Positions 16,249 through 24,382 of a stretch of DNA of 64,000 bases are shown here, in pieces. The DNA comes from Acidiflorens sp963847715 (GTDB lineage Bacteria; Acidobacteriota; Terriglobia; Terriglobales; Acidobacteriaceae): assembly GCA_963847715.1 (NCBI GenBank), contig CAWKAZ010000006.1, positions 186,001-250,000 of the forward strand. Direction: 5' to 3'. Positions within the stretch are counted from its first letter, which is position 1; each line of letters starts with the position of its first letter. The position numbers and the translations under genes are program-made. Below the pieces are notes generated by a model that had not been told where the DNA came from, did no database searches, and saw only the letters and a list, made by a program, of their open reading frames with translations.

Positions 16249-17463
16249 GTGCGAATTCTGATCTCGGCCGGCGAAGCCTCTGGGGAAATGTACGGCGCGC
16301 AACTGATGGAGGCGCTGCGGAGAAGAGCGGCGGATCTACGCTCTGCTGGACAGCCCGGGGCGGCTGATCTTGCGCAAGCCGGGGAGATTGAATTTTTCGG
16401 CGCTGGTGGCGAGCGCATGCAAACTGCCGGATGCGACATCATTGTCGATGCCAAGGATCTGGCAGTCGTCGGCATCACCGAAATAGTCAGTCACCTTCCG
16501 AAAATTCTCGGCCTCTATCGAAAGCTGATTCGCGCAGCCGACGAGTGCCGGCCCGATCTTGCCGTGGTCATCGACGCTCCGGCTTTTAACTGGCGCGTAG
16601 CGCGACAGATGCACAAGCGTGGAATTCCGGTGGTTTACTACGTCTGTCCGCAGTTCTGGGCGTGGCGGCAAGGACGGGTCAAGTTGCTGCGCAAGTACGT
16701 CGACAAAGCATTCGTCATTTTCCCGTTCGAGGAGAAGTTTTACCGAGATCGGGGAGTGGATGCGACGTTTGTAGGACATCCGCTGGCCGACCTGCCCGCT
16801 CCTGCAATTACCCGCGAAGCTTACGCCGTCGAGAACAAGCTCGACCTTGCCAAAACTTGGATCACTTTAATGCCGGGCAGCCGTCGCAAAGAAGTGCGGA
16901 TGAACCTGCCGACAATTCTCGAAGCGGCGCAACGTTTAGGCAATAGTTACGAATTTCTCCTGCCCGTCGCGCGCACGCTGGACGCTTCCTTTCTTCGGAA
17001 GTTGATCGGGGCGCCTCCAAAGGAGACGCGGCGAGCCGCGTCTCTACCCAAGATTCATCTTGTCCCGGAGGCCTTGCCTGCGCTTTATCATTCGAGGGCG
17101 GGAATCGTGGCCAGCGGCACGGCTACGGTTGAGGCAGCAATCATGGGCACTCCATTTGTGATGGTGTACCGCGTGTCTCCACTCACTTATGCGCTCGGGA
17201 AGCCACGGGTCAAAGTTCCGTTCTTTGCGATGGTCAACCTGATCGCTGGGGAAGAGGTCGTGCCGGAACTGGTGCAGCAGAAGTTCACCGCGGAGAACGT
17301 CGCCGATGAGGTAAACAAGATCATCGTCGATGGTGAGCCGCGCCGACGAATGATTCAACACTTGGGAGCTGTGAGGGCTCGGCTGAGGCAAGGCAGCGGC
17401 GGTGGTGTCCATCCTCCCGAGATGGCGGCGGGGATCATTTTGCAAGTTGCCGGCCAACGATAG
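16249..17463 (+). CDS. lpxB: lipid-A-disaccharide synthase
   Basis: 404 residues from GTG 16249, giving 'VRILISAGEASGEMYGAQL', which matches the conserved LpxB start; ATG 16183 would add 22 unneeded residues. Further family motifs are 'VVIDAPAFNWRVARQ', 'YYVCPQFWAWRQGRVK', 'VGHPLAD', 'LMPGSRRKEV' and 'SGTATVEAAIMGTPFVMVY'. LpxB (GT19) joins UDP-2,3-diacylglucosamine to lipid X to form the lipid A disaccharide on the inner membrane. It shows that the cell makes LPS. There are no other lpx genes in the window. Confidence 0.93.
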   Translation: MRILISAGEASGEMYGAQLMEALRRRAADLRSAGQPGAADLAQAGEIEFFGAGGERMQTAGCDIIVDAKDLAVVGITEIVSHLPKILGLYRKLIRAADECRPDLAVVIDAPAFNWRVARQMHKRGIPVVYYVCPQFWAWRQGRVKLLRKYVDKAFVIFPFEEKFYRDRGVDATFVGHPLADLPAPAITREAYAVENKLDLAKTWITLMPGSRRKEVRMNLPTILEAAQRLGNSYEFLLPVARTLDASFLRKLIGAPPKETRRAASLPKIHLVPEALPALYHSRAGIVASGTATVEAAIMGTPFVMVYRVSPLTYALGKPRVKVPFFAMVNLIAGEEVVPELVQQKFTAENVADEVNKIIVDGEPRRRMIQHLGAVRARLRQGSGGGVHPPEMAAGIILQVAGQR

Positions 17464-17600
17464 TGGCCAATTCAAACGCCGCGGGCGGGGGCGCCCGCGC
17501 CACATGGAGATGTAACAAATTTCGCTAAGCCTTGTCCTCACAGCATCTTTTGCGGGAAAATTAACATCTTAGGATTTGTAGCCCTGCCAGGAGACTCTAC

Positions 17601-19634
17601 TTGAAGCTCTGCGATTCTCGGCCAGCGCGTTGGGCGCTGTGTTTCGTTATCTCCTTTTTTCTGAGTTTTATAGCGTCCCGGCCGGCTGTCGCTGCGGAAA
17701 AAGCGCGCCTGCGCGTCGACGACTATCAGATGGATGTCGAGCTTCTTCCGCAAACTCATAAGCTCACGGCACGGGCCGCCGTGAAGGTCACCGCGCTCGA
17801 AGACCTCAGCGTGGTCACGTTCCAGCTCAACAATGCCCTGCGTATTACCAAGCTCACGGACGCGAACAACAAGCCCCTTACTCCTGAACGCAACACGCAA
17901 GACTCGACCGTCCGCTTCGCTCTCAACAGCGGCATGGACAAGAACACGAGCACGACCTTTAATTTCGAATACGAAGGCACGCTGGAAAACGCCGACGATA
18001 GCCCGGTGCAAGGCCTGAAACTGGCCTATGTGGGCCCTGATACCAGCTATCTGCTTTATTCGGGATTATGGTTCCCCGTTGCCGGATACGGTGTGAACCG
18101 TTTCACTGCGACAATCAGCGTTACGGTTCCCTCGCACATGTTGGCGATTGGCAGCGGAAAGGAAGTGATCGGGACCGCGGGGACGGCGGGTAGCCCGAAA
18201 AAACCAGCAACCGTTCTCGGTAATTCCAAGACGTTCACCTTTACGTGGGACAAGCCAAGTTTCCCTGGCACGATTTTTGCCGGCACTTTTCAGGAGTACA
18301 AGAGCGACGAAGCAGGCATCGATATGCGTGTCTACTTCAAGGCGCGCCCTGATCAAGAGAATCTGAGTTCGGAATATGCGGCCACGGCAGTCAAGGCGTT
18401 CACCTATTTCGTCACACAGTATGGGAATGCACCTTCGACCCGTCTCAAACTCGTAGAGATTCCAGATGACACGGTTCCTTCGGCGTGGGCGCCAGAGATC
18501 GCGGCACTTTCCAGTCGCGCCATTACTCCAAAGACAAATTACCGGCTGCTATCGAATACGATTGCGCATCAATGGTGGGGCGCCTCGGTAAGTCCGGCGG
18601 CGAAAGAGGATTGGTGGCTGACCGACGGATTTTCGCGCTACTCCGAGGCTCGTTATGTGGAGAGCGCGGCGGGCGAGGCCGGGCTTGAGGAGATGGTGAA
18701 AGACATGTCGGTGGGTGCGCTGGCCTACGACAGTGTTCCGCTTTCCAGCGCGGCCAAGCTGGATTATTTCTCTCCTGAATTTCAGTCGCTGGTGACCGAC
18801 AAGGGCGCGATGGTGCTGCACATGCTGCGCTGGGTGGTGGGAGAGAAAGAGTATCTCCGGCTCATGCGCGATTTCGCCACCAAGTATGCGGGCAAGTCGG
18901 CGAGCACTGACGATTTCCGCGAACTCAGCGAAAAGGTCTACGGGCAAAAGCTGACCTGGTTCTACTCGCAATGGATGGATTCCACCAGCGCACCCGAGTT
19001 CAAAGCCAAATACACCGTCTACCGGTTAGGTAGCAACAAAGGCTTTCGCATCGTGGGCGCGATCACGCAGGATCTCGACCTCTTCCGCATGCCGGTTGAT
19101 TTAAGAATTGATACCGACGGAAAGACCGAGGAAAAACGCATCGACGTGGTCGGAACCGATTCGCCATTTTCGGTGGAAACTTTCGGACGCCCGCGGCGAA
19201 TCTCGATCGATCCCGAAAACCGTGTGCTCACCAACTCGCGCGACATCAAACTGCGTTCTTCGATCTTGCGCGGACAGGGCCTGATCCAGCAGGGAGATCT
19301 GGCCGGGGCTTTGCTCGAGTTCAACAAGGCGCTGGAAGTCAACAAGAACAGCTCGTTGGCTCACTACCGCGTCGCCGAGGTGTTCTTCCTGCAGAAGAAT
19401 TATCAGGCGTCTGCGAACGCTTACCGCGAGTCTCTGAATGGAGATGGTGAACCGCGCTGGACCGAAGTCTGGAGCCACTTGCAACTCGGCAAGATTTTCG
19501 ACACCACCGGACAGCGCGAACGGGCAGTCAATGAATACCGGCAGGCCATCCAGACCAACGACAACACGCAAGGCGCGATCGAGGAATGCCGCAAGTACAT
19601 GCAAAAACCCTTCGAGCGGGAAAAGGGCAGCTAG
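17601..19634 (+). CDS. M1-aminopeptidase-like protein with degenerate zinc site and C-terminal TPRs
   Basis: 677 residues, probably from TTG 17601 ('caggaga' upstream). A signal peptide ends near residue 32 (RPAVAAEKA). The M1 fold is recognisable from an N-terminal beta domain, 'IAHQWWGASVSP' and 'WWLTDGFSRYSEARYVE'. However, the catalytic HExxH reads NTIAH (residues 319-323), the third ligand motif NEGF reads TDGF, and no GAMEN motif is found. Only one of the three usual zinc ligands is clearly kept, so peptidase activity is doubtful. The C-terminus (about 560-670) has two or three TPR helices (GALLEFNKALEVNKNSSLAHYRVAEVFF). Probably periplasmic, possibly a scaffold or sensor. Confidence 0.8.
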   Translation: MKLCDSRPARWALCFVISFFLSFIASRPAVAAEKARLRVDDYQMDVELLPQTHKLTARAAVKVTALEDLSVVTFQLNNALRITKLTDANNKPLTPERNTQDSTVRFALNSGMDKNTSTTFNFEYEGTLENADDSPVQGLKLAYVGPDTSYLLYSGLWFPVAGYGVNRFTATISVTVPSHMLAIGSGKEVIGTAGTAGSPKKPATVLGNSKTFTFTWDKPSFPGTIFAGTFQEYKSDEAGIDMRVYFKARPDQENLSSEYAATAVKAFTYFVTQYGNAPSTRLKLVEIPDDTVPSAWAPEIAALSSRAITPKTNYRLLSNTIAHQWWGASVSPAAKEDWWLTDGFSRYSEARYVESAAGEAGLEEMVKDMSVGALAYDSVPLSSAAKLDYFSPEFQSLVTDKGAMVLHMLRWVVGEKEYLRLMRDFATKYAGKSASTDDFRELSEKVYGQKLTWFYSQWMDSTSAPEFKAKYTVYRLGSNKGFRIVGAITQDLDLFRMPVDLRIDTDGKTEEKRIDVVGTDSPFSVETFGRPRRISIDPENRVLTNSRDIKLRSSILRGQGLIQQGDLAGALLEFNKALEVNKNSSLAHYRVAEVFFLQKNYQASANAYRESLNGDGEPRWTEVWSHLQLGKIFDTTGQRERAVNEYRQAIQTNDNTQGAIEECRKYMQKPFEREKGS

Positions 19635-19687
19635 ACTAAGTTCAACCCCGGCAGTTCATTGGTAATTCGACAACACAGACAAGAAGA

Positions 19688-19715
19688 CCCGCACCGCAGG
19701 CGACCGCGGTACGGG
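19688..19715 (+). terminator. GC-rich hairpin after the M1-like gene
   Basis: CCCGCACCGC (19688-19697) pairs with GCGGTACGGG (19706-19715) with one C-A mismatch and an 8-base loop. It lies 54 bases after the stop. No T run follows, so it may be a terminator or an intergenic palindrome. Confidence 0.4.
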
Positions 19716-19768
19716 CCAGGAGGATAGCGATTCAGAATATAGAACGTTTCCCTGTTAATGTCAAGCAT

Positions 19769-19841
19769 GTCTATAGACTTCATTTAATAGCCCAGCACGG
19801 AAACGGTACGGGTATGCCCTATGGTAGTATCTTGGTAGTAT
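19769..19841 (+). promoter_or_regulatory. control region of the RHH/MazF pair: tandem 9-mers 11 bp apart
   Basis: TGGTAGTAT occurs twice (19822-19830 and 19833-19841), with starts 11 bp apart, one helical turn; the second copy includes the antitoxin start codon. Ribbon-helix-helix dimers typically bind such tandem half-sites cooperatively. A 10-base palindrome GTCTATAGAC lies at 19769-19778. Autoregulation by the antitoxin is the likely meaning. Confidence 0.6.
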
Positions 19842-20079
19842 GAAAGAGAAGACTTCTATCACACTGTCGACTGATGTTCTGGCCGGCCTGGATCGGCTGG
19901 CACGTGGAAAGCAATCTCGCTCCGCCATCATCGAGTCCGTGCTCCGGCAATACCTGCGAGAACACGCGAAGGCCAAACTCCGGACCCGTGACCTGGAGTT
20001 GCTGAACCGGGAGGCCGACCAGCTCAACGCTGAGGCGCTCGATGTCCTGGAGTTCCAGACATCGGAGAGCGAGGACTAA
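19840..20079 (+). CDS. ribbon-helix-helix (CopG-like) antitoxin
   Basis: 79 residues. 'KTSITLSTDVLAGLDRLARG' and 'SRSAIIESVLRQYLREH' form the RHH fold (a beta strand, then two helices with the dimer core). The charged C-terminal helix would wrap the toxin. The stop lies 6 bases before the MazF-like ATG, a normal antitoxin-toxin order. The antitoxin is RHH type rather than the AbrB-type MazE of E. coli, an arrangement known for several MazF/PemK toxins. Confidence 0.85.
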   Translation: MKEKTSITLSTDVLAGLDRLARGKQSRSAIIESVLRQYLREHAKAKLRTRDLELLNREADQLNAEALDVLEFQTSESED

Positions 20080-20085
20080 GACACA

Positions 20086-20424
20086 ATGCGACGGGGCGAG
20101 CTTTACCGGGTTCGCAAACTCGGAACTAACGCCGGCAGCGACGATCCAAAGGGGTTCCGGGTCTTTGTGGTCGTGAGTCGCCAGGTTTTGCTCGATTCCC
20201 GATTCTCCACCGCGGTTTGCGCACCGGTGTTCTCAAGCGGCCAGGCGCTCTCAACTCAAGTTGCGGTCGGTCCGGAAGAAGGACTGAAACACGCTAGTTG
20301 GATCATGTGTGACAACCTTGTCTCGTTGCGCAAAAGCGATCTAACGCAGTTCGTCGGGTGCCTGTCCCGCACCAAGATCGCGGAGTTAAACCGGTCGCTG
20401 CAAACGGCGTTGGCTCTGGACTAG
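20086..20424 (+). CDS. MazF/PemK-type endoribonuclease toxin
   Basis: 112 residues. 'MRRGELYRVRK' is the first strand of the MazF fold. 'GFRVFVVVSRQVLLDS' and 'STAVCAPVFSS' fit the SH3-like barrel of PemK proteins, and 'HASWIMCDNLVSLRKSDLTQFVGCLS' fits the conserved C-terminal part. The expected Arg and Thr/Ser active-site residues appear at positions 24-31 and 44-45, although the usual 'RPVLVV' reads 'FRVFVV'. Family members cleave mRNA at short sequences. It ends just before the convergent pyrophosphatase gene. Confidence 0.83.
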   Translation: MRRGELYRVRKLGTNAGSDDPKGFRVFVVVSRQVLLDSRFSTAVCAPVFSSGQALSTQVAVGPEEGLKHASWIMCDNLVSLRKSDLTQFVGCLSRTKIAELNRSLQTALALD

Positions 20425-20441
20425 CGCTTCTACAACCACTC

Positions 20442-20996
20442 TCAGGCTTTCACCCCGGCGAATCCTTTTCGCCTTTGCTCACTATAGCGGTGGAGCGCGT
20501 CCTCGATAATCGGATAGGCCTCGGTGGCCGGCTGAATCTCGTCGACTTCTACGCTCTTGCCTTCCAGCTGTTTGTAGTCCTGAAAAAACCGGCGCAGCAT
20601 GAGCAACCGGTGGGGGGGCATTTCCGCCGCTTCGCGGTAAGGATTAAACTCTGGATCTTCGGTGGCGATGGCGATGATTTTGTGGTCTTGCTTACCGGAG
20701 TCAATCATGGTCATGAGGCCGATGGCGCGGGCGTGGATGATGGTGAGCGGAACAACCGTCTCCTGGCATAAAACCAGCACATCAAGCGGGTCGTCATCCT
20801 CGGCCAGAGTTTGCGGGACAAAGCCGTAGTTCGCGGGATAGTAAACCGCCGAGTACAGAATGCGATCGAGTTTGATCAGGCCGCTCGTCTTGTCGAGTTC
20901 ATATTTCACGCTCGAGCCGAAAGGAATCTCGATGACGGTGTTGAACTCCTGCGGTAGCTTGCTACCGGGGGTGACGTCGTGCCAAGGGTGGATCAT
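20442..20996 (-). CDS. ppa: inorganic pyrophosphatase (family I)
   Basis: 184 residues from ATG 20996, which matches the usual family size; an upstream start at 21110 would add 38 unlikely residues. Motifs include 'VIEIPFGSSVKYELDK', 'DRILYSAVYYPANYGFVPQTL', 'EDDDPLDVLVLCQ' (the Asp triad that binds Mg) and 'DHKIIAIATED'. It hydrolyses pyrophosphate in the cytoplasm, pulling biosynthetic reactions forward. It converges on the toxin gene. Confidence 0.93.
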   Translation of the reverse strand: MIHPWHDVTPGSKLPQEFNTVIEIPFGSSVKYELDKTSGLIKLDRILYSAVYYPANYGFVPQTLAEDDDPLDVLVLCQETVVPLTIIHARAIGLMTMIDSGKQDHKIIAIATEDPEFNPYREAAEMPPHRLLMLRRFFQDYKQLEGKSVEVDEIQPATEAYPIIEDALHRYSEQRRKGFAGVKA

Positions 20997-21218
20997 GGAA
21001 TCGAGCCTGCCTTTGTGAGTTCGTATCTCTTGTGAGTTCGAGGATATGCTGAAAGGCATTGTAAATGCAGCGGGATCAACGCGGGTCAGGGCGAGCGGAT
21101 GGCGCCGCACGAAAGTGTAACCTTAGGGACCCACCTGTCCCACATCTTGACCCGCCCATAGGCAGCGCGTAGAGTTTTGTTAAACATAGAAGTTTCTTAG
21201 ACAGAGTGTGAGGGTGCG

Positions 21219-21701
21219 ATGTCCAGCGAAACCAGTCGATATTTGAAATTCGGGTCGGTAACCGTGTTGATTCTGCTATCGCTCGGCTATCTCGCCTATA
21301 CCGGCGTGCAGGACAGCAAGAGCTACTACGTCACCATCAAAGAACTGAACGGCATGGGCAATGATGCCTATTCCAAGCGTCTGCGTGTCGCTGGCAACGT
21401 AGTTCCGGGCTCAATCAAGCGCTCGGGAACGCGCGTCGATTTCATGTTGAAGGAAAATGAACTGACGCTGCCTGTTTCCTACACCGGCACCGAAGCGCCT
21501 CCCGACACTTTCAAGGACGACTCGCAAGCTTTGGCCGATGGCAGTTTCGGGCGGGACGGTGTGTTCCACGCTAAGCAATTGCAGGCCAAGTGCGCATCGA
21601 AGTACGCGCCGAAACCAGGGCAGCCGGGAACTCCAGGCGCCGAACCTGCCAAGAGCATGTCGCAGAATCAGAATTCCAGCGCTGGCGGGATGGGGAATTA
21701 A
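21219..21701 (+). CDS. ccmE: cytochrome c maturation heme chaperone CcmE, Cys-type
   Basis: 160 residues. One N-terminal membrane anchor (about 11-28) is followed by an OB-fold: 'KRLRVAGNVVPGSIKRSG', 'VDFMLKENELTLPVSYTGTEAPPDTF', 'FHAKQLQAKCASKYAPK'. In E. coli the heme is attached to His in HxxxY; here the position is C125-A-S-K-Y129, i.e. the CxxxY variant known from some Desulfovibrio and archaeal CcmE. It heads the ccm operon, 73 bases before ccmA. A hydrophilic Pro/Gly/Gln-rich tail ends the protein. Confidence 0.88.
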   Translation: MSSETSRYLKFGSVTVLILLSLGYLAYTGVQDSKSYYVTIKELNGMGNDAYSKRLRVAGNVVPGSIKRSGTRVDFMLKENELTLPVSYTGTEAPPDTFKDDSQALADGSFGRDGVFHAKQLQAKCASKYAPKPGQPGTPGAEPAKSMSQNQNSSAGGMGN

Positions 21702-21774
21702 GCCAAACAGTTTATGGCGCGCTTGAAAGCGTGCCCTGATACGATTCTCACTTCCATAGCAGGCTTCCGACCCA

Positions 21775-22467
21775 TTGACTGAAACCGCGCCCGCCGCCGT
21801 CATTACAGTCTCGAACCTGATCAAGCAATTTGGCCGCTTCGCCGCGCTGCGCGGGGTTTCCGCGGAATTTTCCGCGGGGAAGCTCTACGCCATTCTTGGC
21901 GATAACGGCGCCGGCAAGACGACTCTGCTGCGCACGCTGGCCGGGCTGAACCATCAGACAAGCGGCGAGGTCACAATTCTCGGCTCGCGCAAGTTTCAGG
22001 ACATCTGCCAGCAGGTCGGCTACATGGCGCATCCTTCCCTGCTCTACGACGAAATGTCGGGCATGGAGAACCTGGAATACTTTGCCCGGCTCTATGGCAT
22101 CACCAGCCGTCTGCGCTGCGCGGAGGTGATTCGTGCCGTGGGGCTTGATCCGGATCTTGCCCGCCCAGTCGGACAGTATTCGCAAGGCATGCGACAGCGC
22201 ATGTCGTTGGCGCGCGCGCTGCTGAACGATCCGAAAATTCTGCTGCTCGACGAACCTTTCTCGAACGTGGATCCGCATTCGGCGGCGGAGATGGTTCGAT
22301 TGCTGGCCAGAACTCGCGACGAGGGCAAGACTATCTTCATCGTCACTCATCAGGCTTCGTTGCTCGAGGGCACCGCCGACGAATTTGTGTGGATGGCATT
22401 TGGCAAGATCATTGGGCGTACACGTGCTTTGAAAGAGCCGACCCTGCCGGATGAGGCCTCCCGATGA
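21775..22467 (+). CDS. ccmA: heme exporter ATPase CcmA
   Basis: 230 residues from TTG 21775. ABC ATPase: Walker A GDNGAGKTT, signature 'YSQGMRQRM', Walker B 'ILLLDEPF', H-loop 'IFIVTHQ'. The stop overlaps the ccmB start by 4 bases. With CcmB and CcmC it releases holo-CcmE from the CcmC-heme complex. Identification as CcmA rather than a generic ABC ATPase rests on the ccmE-A-B-C-D order. Confidence 0.9.
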   Translation: MTETAPAAVITVSNLIKQFGRFAALRGVSAEFSAGKLYAILGDNGAGKTTLLRTLAGLNHQTSGEVTILGSRKFQDICQQVGYMAHPSLLYDEMSGMENLEYFARLYGITSRLRCAEVIRAVGLDPDLARPVGQYSQGMRQRMSLARALLNDPKILLLDEPFSNVDPHSAAEMVRLLARTRDEGKTIFIVTHQASLLEGTADEFVWMAFGKIIGRTRALKEPTLPDEASR

Positions 22468-23138
22468 GCGCACCCAGCGGCATCACTCGCGTCTCTCTGC
22501 TCAAAGACCTGCGCCTGGAGTGGCGGTCAAAAGACGCCATCAACTCCATGCTGTTTTTTTCGTTGCTGGTGGTTGTCGTATTCAGCTTTTCGTTTGACCC
22601 GAGCGCAGAAGAATCGCGGCAGATTGCCGGCGGACTGATCTGGGTGGCCTTTCTATTTGCGGCCGTGGTAGCGTTGAACCAGACGTGGGCGCGTGAGATT
22701 CGCAATCAAGTGCTCGACGCTTATCGCGTTTCGCCGGCACCAGCGAACTCTCTATTTATGGCGAAGACGGTCGGCAATTTTATTTTCGTAACCGTGCTGG
22801 AAGCGCTGATGACGCCGCTGTTCATCGTTTTTTACCGGCTGCGCGCGCTTGGTCCGGTATGGCAATTGCTGCTGGTGGGAGTGCTAGGTACTTGGGCTCT
22901 AGTCGTAAACGGCACCTTCTTCGCCGCCATGTCTCTGCGGACGCGCAGCCGCGAAATCATGCTGCCGCTGTTGCTGTTTCCGATTTCAATCCCAGCCATC
23001 CTGGCTATGGTGCAGGCTACGACCGCTATACTCAATGGCGAGGGCGCGCGGTTCTGGATCGTATTGCTCGTCACCTACGATCTGGTGTTTACTACGGTGT
23101 GCTTGCTGCTGTTTGAAACGATACTGAACGCGGAGTGA
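22464..23138 (+). CDS. ccmB: heme exporter permease CcmB
   Basis: 224 residues with six hydrophobic segments. 'LLKDLRLEWRSKDAINSMLFFSLLVVVVFSF' and 'LNQTWAREIRNQVLDAYRVSPAPANSLFMAKT' are CcmB signatures. It overlaps ccmA by 4 bases (ATGA type) and is therefore translationally coupled. It is the membrane partner of CcmA in the cytochrome c maturation complex. Confidence 0.9.
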   Translation: MSAPSGITRVSLLKDLRLEWRSKDAINSMLFFSLLVVVVFSFSFDPSAEESRQIAGGLIWVAFLFAAVVALNQTWAREIRNQVLDAYRVSPAPANSLFMAKTVGNFIFVTVLEALMTPLFIVFYRLRALGPVWQLLLVGVLGTWALVVNGTFFAAMSLRTRSREIMLPLLLFPISIPAILAMVQATTAILNGEGARFWIVLLVTYDLVFTTVCLLLFETILNAE

Positions 23139-23140
23139 TC

Positions 23141-23208
23141 GCTGTTCGTCGTTCGCTGTTCGCGTTACAGCCTTTGGCTTTTGAGCTAAAAGCGAACGGC
23201 GAAAAGCG
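23141..23208. repeat. imperfect inverted repeat of TTCG-rich units between ccmB and ccmC
   Basis: The left arm (23141-23164) has GTTCGTCGTTCGCTGTTCGC-type units; the right arm (23191-23208) has the opposite-sense AGCGAACGGCGAAAAGCGC. Similar unit composition is found at 31760-31844. It lies entirely in the ccmB-ccmC gap and looks like one member of a dispersed intergenic repeat family. Confidence 0.6.
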
Positions 23209-23213
23209 CTTTT

Positions 23214-23906
23214 ATGAAAAAAGCCTTCCCCATCTTCGGAGTCCTGACTGCAATCCTGCTGAGCTACGCGCTTTACCAGGCGCTGGTCGTCGCTCCGACC
23301 GAACAGACCATGGGCGACGTACAGCGGATTTTCTACTACCACGTACCTTCGGCGTGGACGGCGTTCATCCTCTTCTTCATCAATTTCGGAGCCTCGATCT
23401 ACTATCTGGCAAAGCGCAAGACCGCGGCCGACATCCTGGCCCTAACGTCAGCAGAAGTCGGTGTCGTATTTCTAACCGTGAATCTGGTGACCGGACCGAT
23501 CTGGGCGCGCCCGGTGTGGGGCATTTGGTGGACCTGGGACTGGCGCCTGACCTCGACCCTGATCATGTGGCTCATTTACGTGAGCTATCTTTTCCTGCGC
23601 CGCTTTTCGTCAGGGGGGCAGACACCTTTGATGGCTGCGGCGCTTGCGGTCCTCGGCGCATTGTGCGTCCCGTTCGTTTACTTCTCGATCTGGTACTTTC
23701 GTACGCAGCACCCGCAACCGGTGATGGGCGGAGGCGGATCGATCGATCCACGCATGATGCACGCCCTGCTCATCAACTGGCTGGCCTTCTCCTGCTTTGC
23801 GTTTCTAGTGTGCTGGTCGCGCTATCGACTGGAGAAACTGAAGCGAGACGTCGATCAGGCCCACGCCCTCCAATCTCTGATGGACCCCCGAGGAACTGTG
23901 CGATGA
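23214..23906 (+). CDS. ccmC: heme lyase/exporter subunit CcmC
   Basis: 230 residues, six membrane helices. The periplasmic Trp-rich motif reads 'WGIWWTWDWRLTS' (the WWD domain). Flanking axial His are H in 'HVPSAWTAF' and in 'FRTQHPQPVMG', as in CcmC/CcsA heme-handling proteins. CcmC loads heme onto CcmE. The start lies after the inverted repeat, and its last codons overlap ccmD (ATGA). Confidence 0.92.
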   Translation: MKKAFPIFGVLTAILLSYALYQALVVAPTEQTMGDVQRIFYYHVPSAWTAFILFFINFGASIYYLAKRKTAADILALTSAEVGVVFLTVNLVTGPIWARPVWGIWWTWDWRLTSTLIMWLIYVSYLFLRRFSSGGQTPLMAAALAVLGALCVPFVYFSIWYFRTQHPQPVMGGGGSIDPRMMHALLINWLAFSCFAFLVCWSRYRLEKLKRDVDQAHALQSLMDPRGTVR

Positions 23907-24040
23907 AAAATGGATACCTGTTTGCCGCCTACGCTGTCACCTGGATCATCCACATTGGCTACATCTCGACCATCGTGACGCGGTATTCCCGACTGAAGGA
24001 CGAAATTGCGGAACTGAAAAAACCGGGTGTCAGGTCTTAG
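23903..24040 (+). CDS. ccmD: CcmD-like small membrane protein
   Basis: 45 residues: 'MKNGYLFAAYAVTWIIHIGY' is one membrane helix, followed by a charged helix (RYSRLKDEIAELKK), the normal CcmD layout. CcmD stabilises the CcmABCDE complex. The start overlaps the ccmC stop by 4 bases. The last four codons (GVRS) and the stop lie inside the GGTGTCA tandem repeat at 24026-24056, so the C-terminus may have been altered by repeat insertion. Confidence 0.8.
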   Translation: MKNGYLFAAYAVTWIIHIGYISTIVTRYSRLKDEIAELKKPGVRS

Positions 24041-24056
24041 GTGTCAGGTGTCAGGT
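24026..24056. repeat. GGTGTCA(GGT) direct repeats overlapping the ccmD stop
   Basis: GGTGTCAGGT starts at 24026, 24040 and 24047; the last two overlap with a 7-base period. Partly complementary CCTGAAACCTG/GACCTG text follows at about 24095-24128, giving a loose inverted structure like the one at 29212-29324. Confidence 0.6.
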
Positions 24057-24382
24057 TCCGCCCCGCGCAGCAAGCTGCGCGCCGCTGTTTTTCCTGAAAC
24101 CTGCGACCTGCCAACTGAGACCTGTTTCCTTACAACCATTTGCCCCTCGTTATGCTTCTCACTATGCGGCGCATTGCGGCTGTCCGGCTTGACAGCGTAT
24201 CTGTTGAATGTAAAAGTATTTGTTTGGTTTAATCCCAGTATTCTGGTGACAGGTACGCATCCGCTTCCTTAGGGCGTCGGGCCGCAGCGGTGTTTGTGTG
24301 CCATTCTTGTTCTCACCCCGCGAAATTGGGAAATCGGAGGAGCTTCGTGAATTGGAATTGCCCTGTGTCGGTAGGAGGATTG
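24057..24382. other. intergenic region before the SBBP gene
   Basis: No gene is seen. The stretch contains the right half of the repeat above (to about 24128), a GC-rich 'GCGCAGCAAGCTGCGC' palindrome at about 24065-24080, and otherwise ordinary sequence. A promoter for the downstream surface-protein gene must lie here but no clear -35/-10 pair stands out. Confidence 0.4.
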
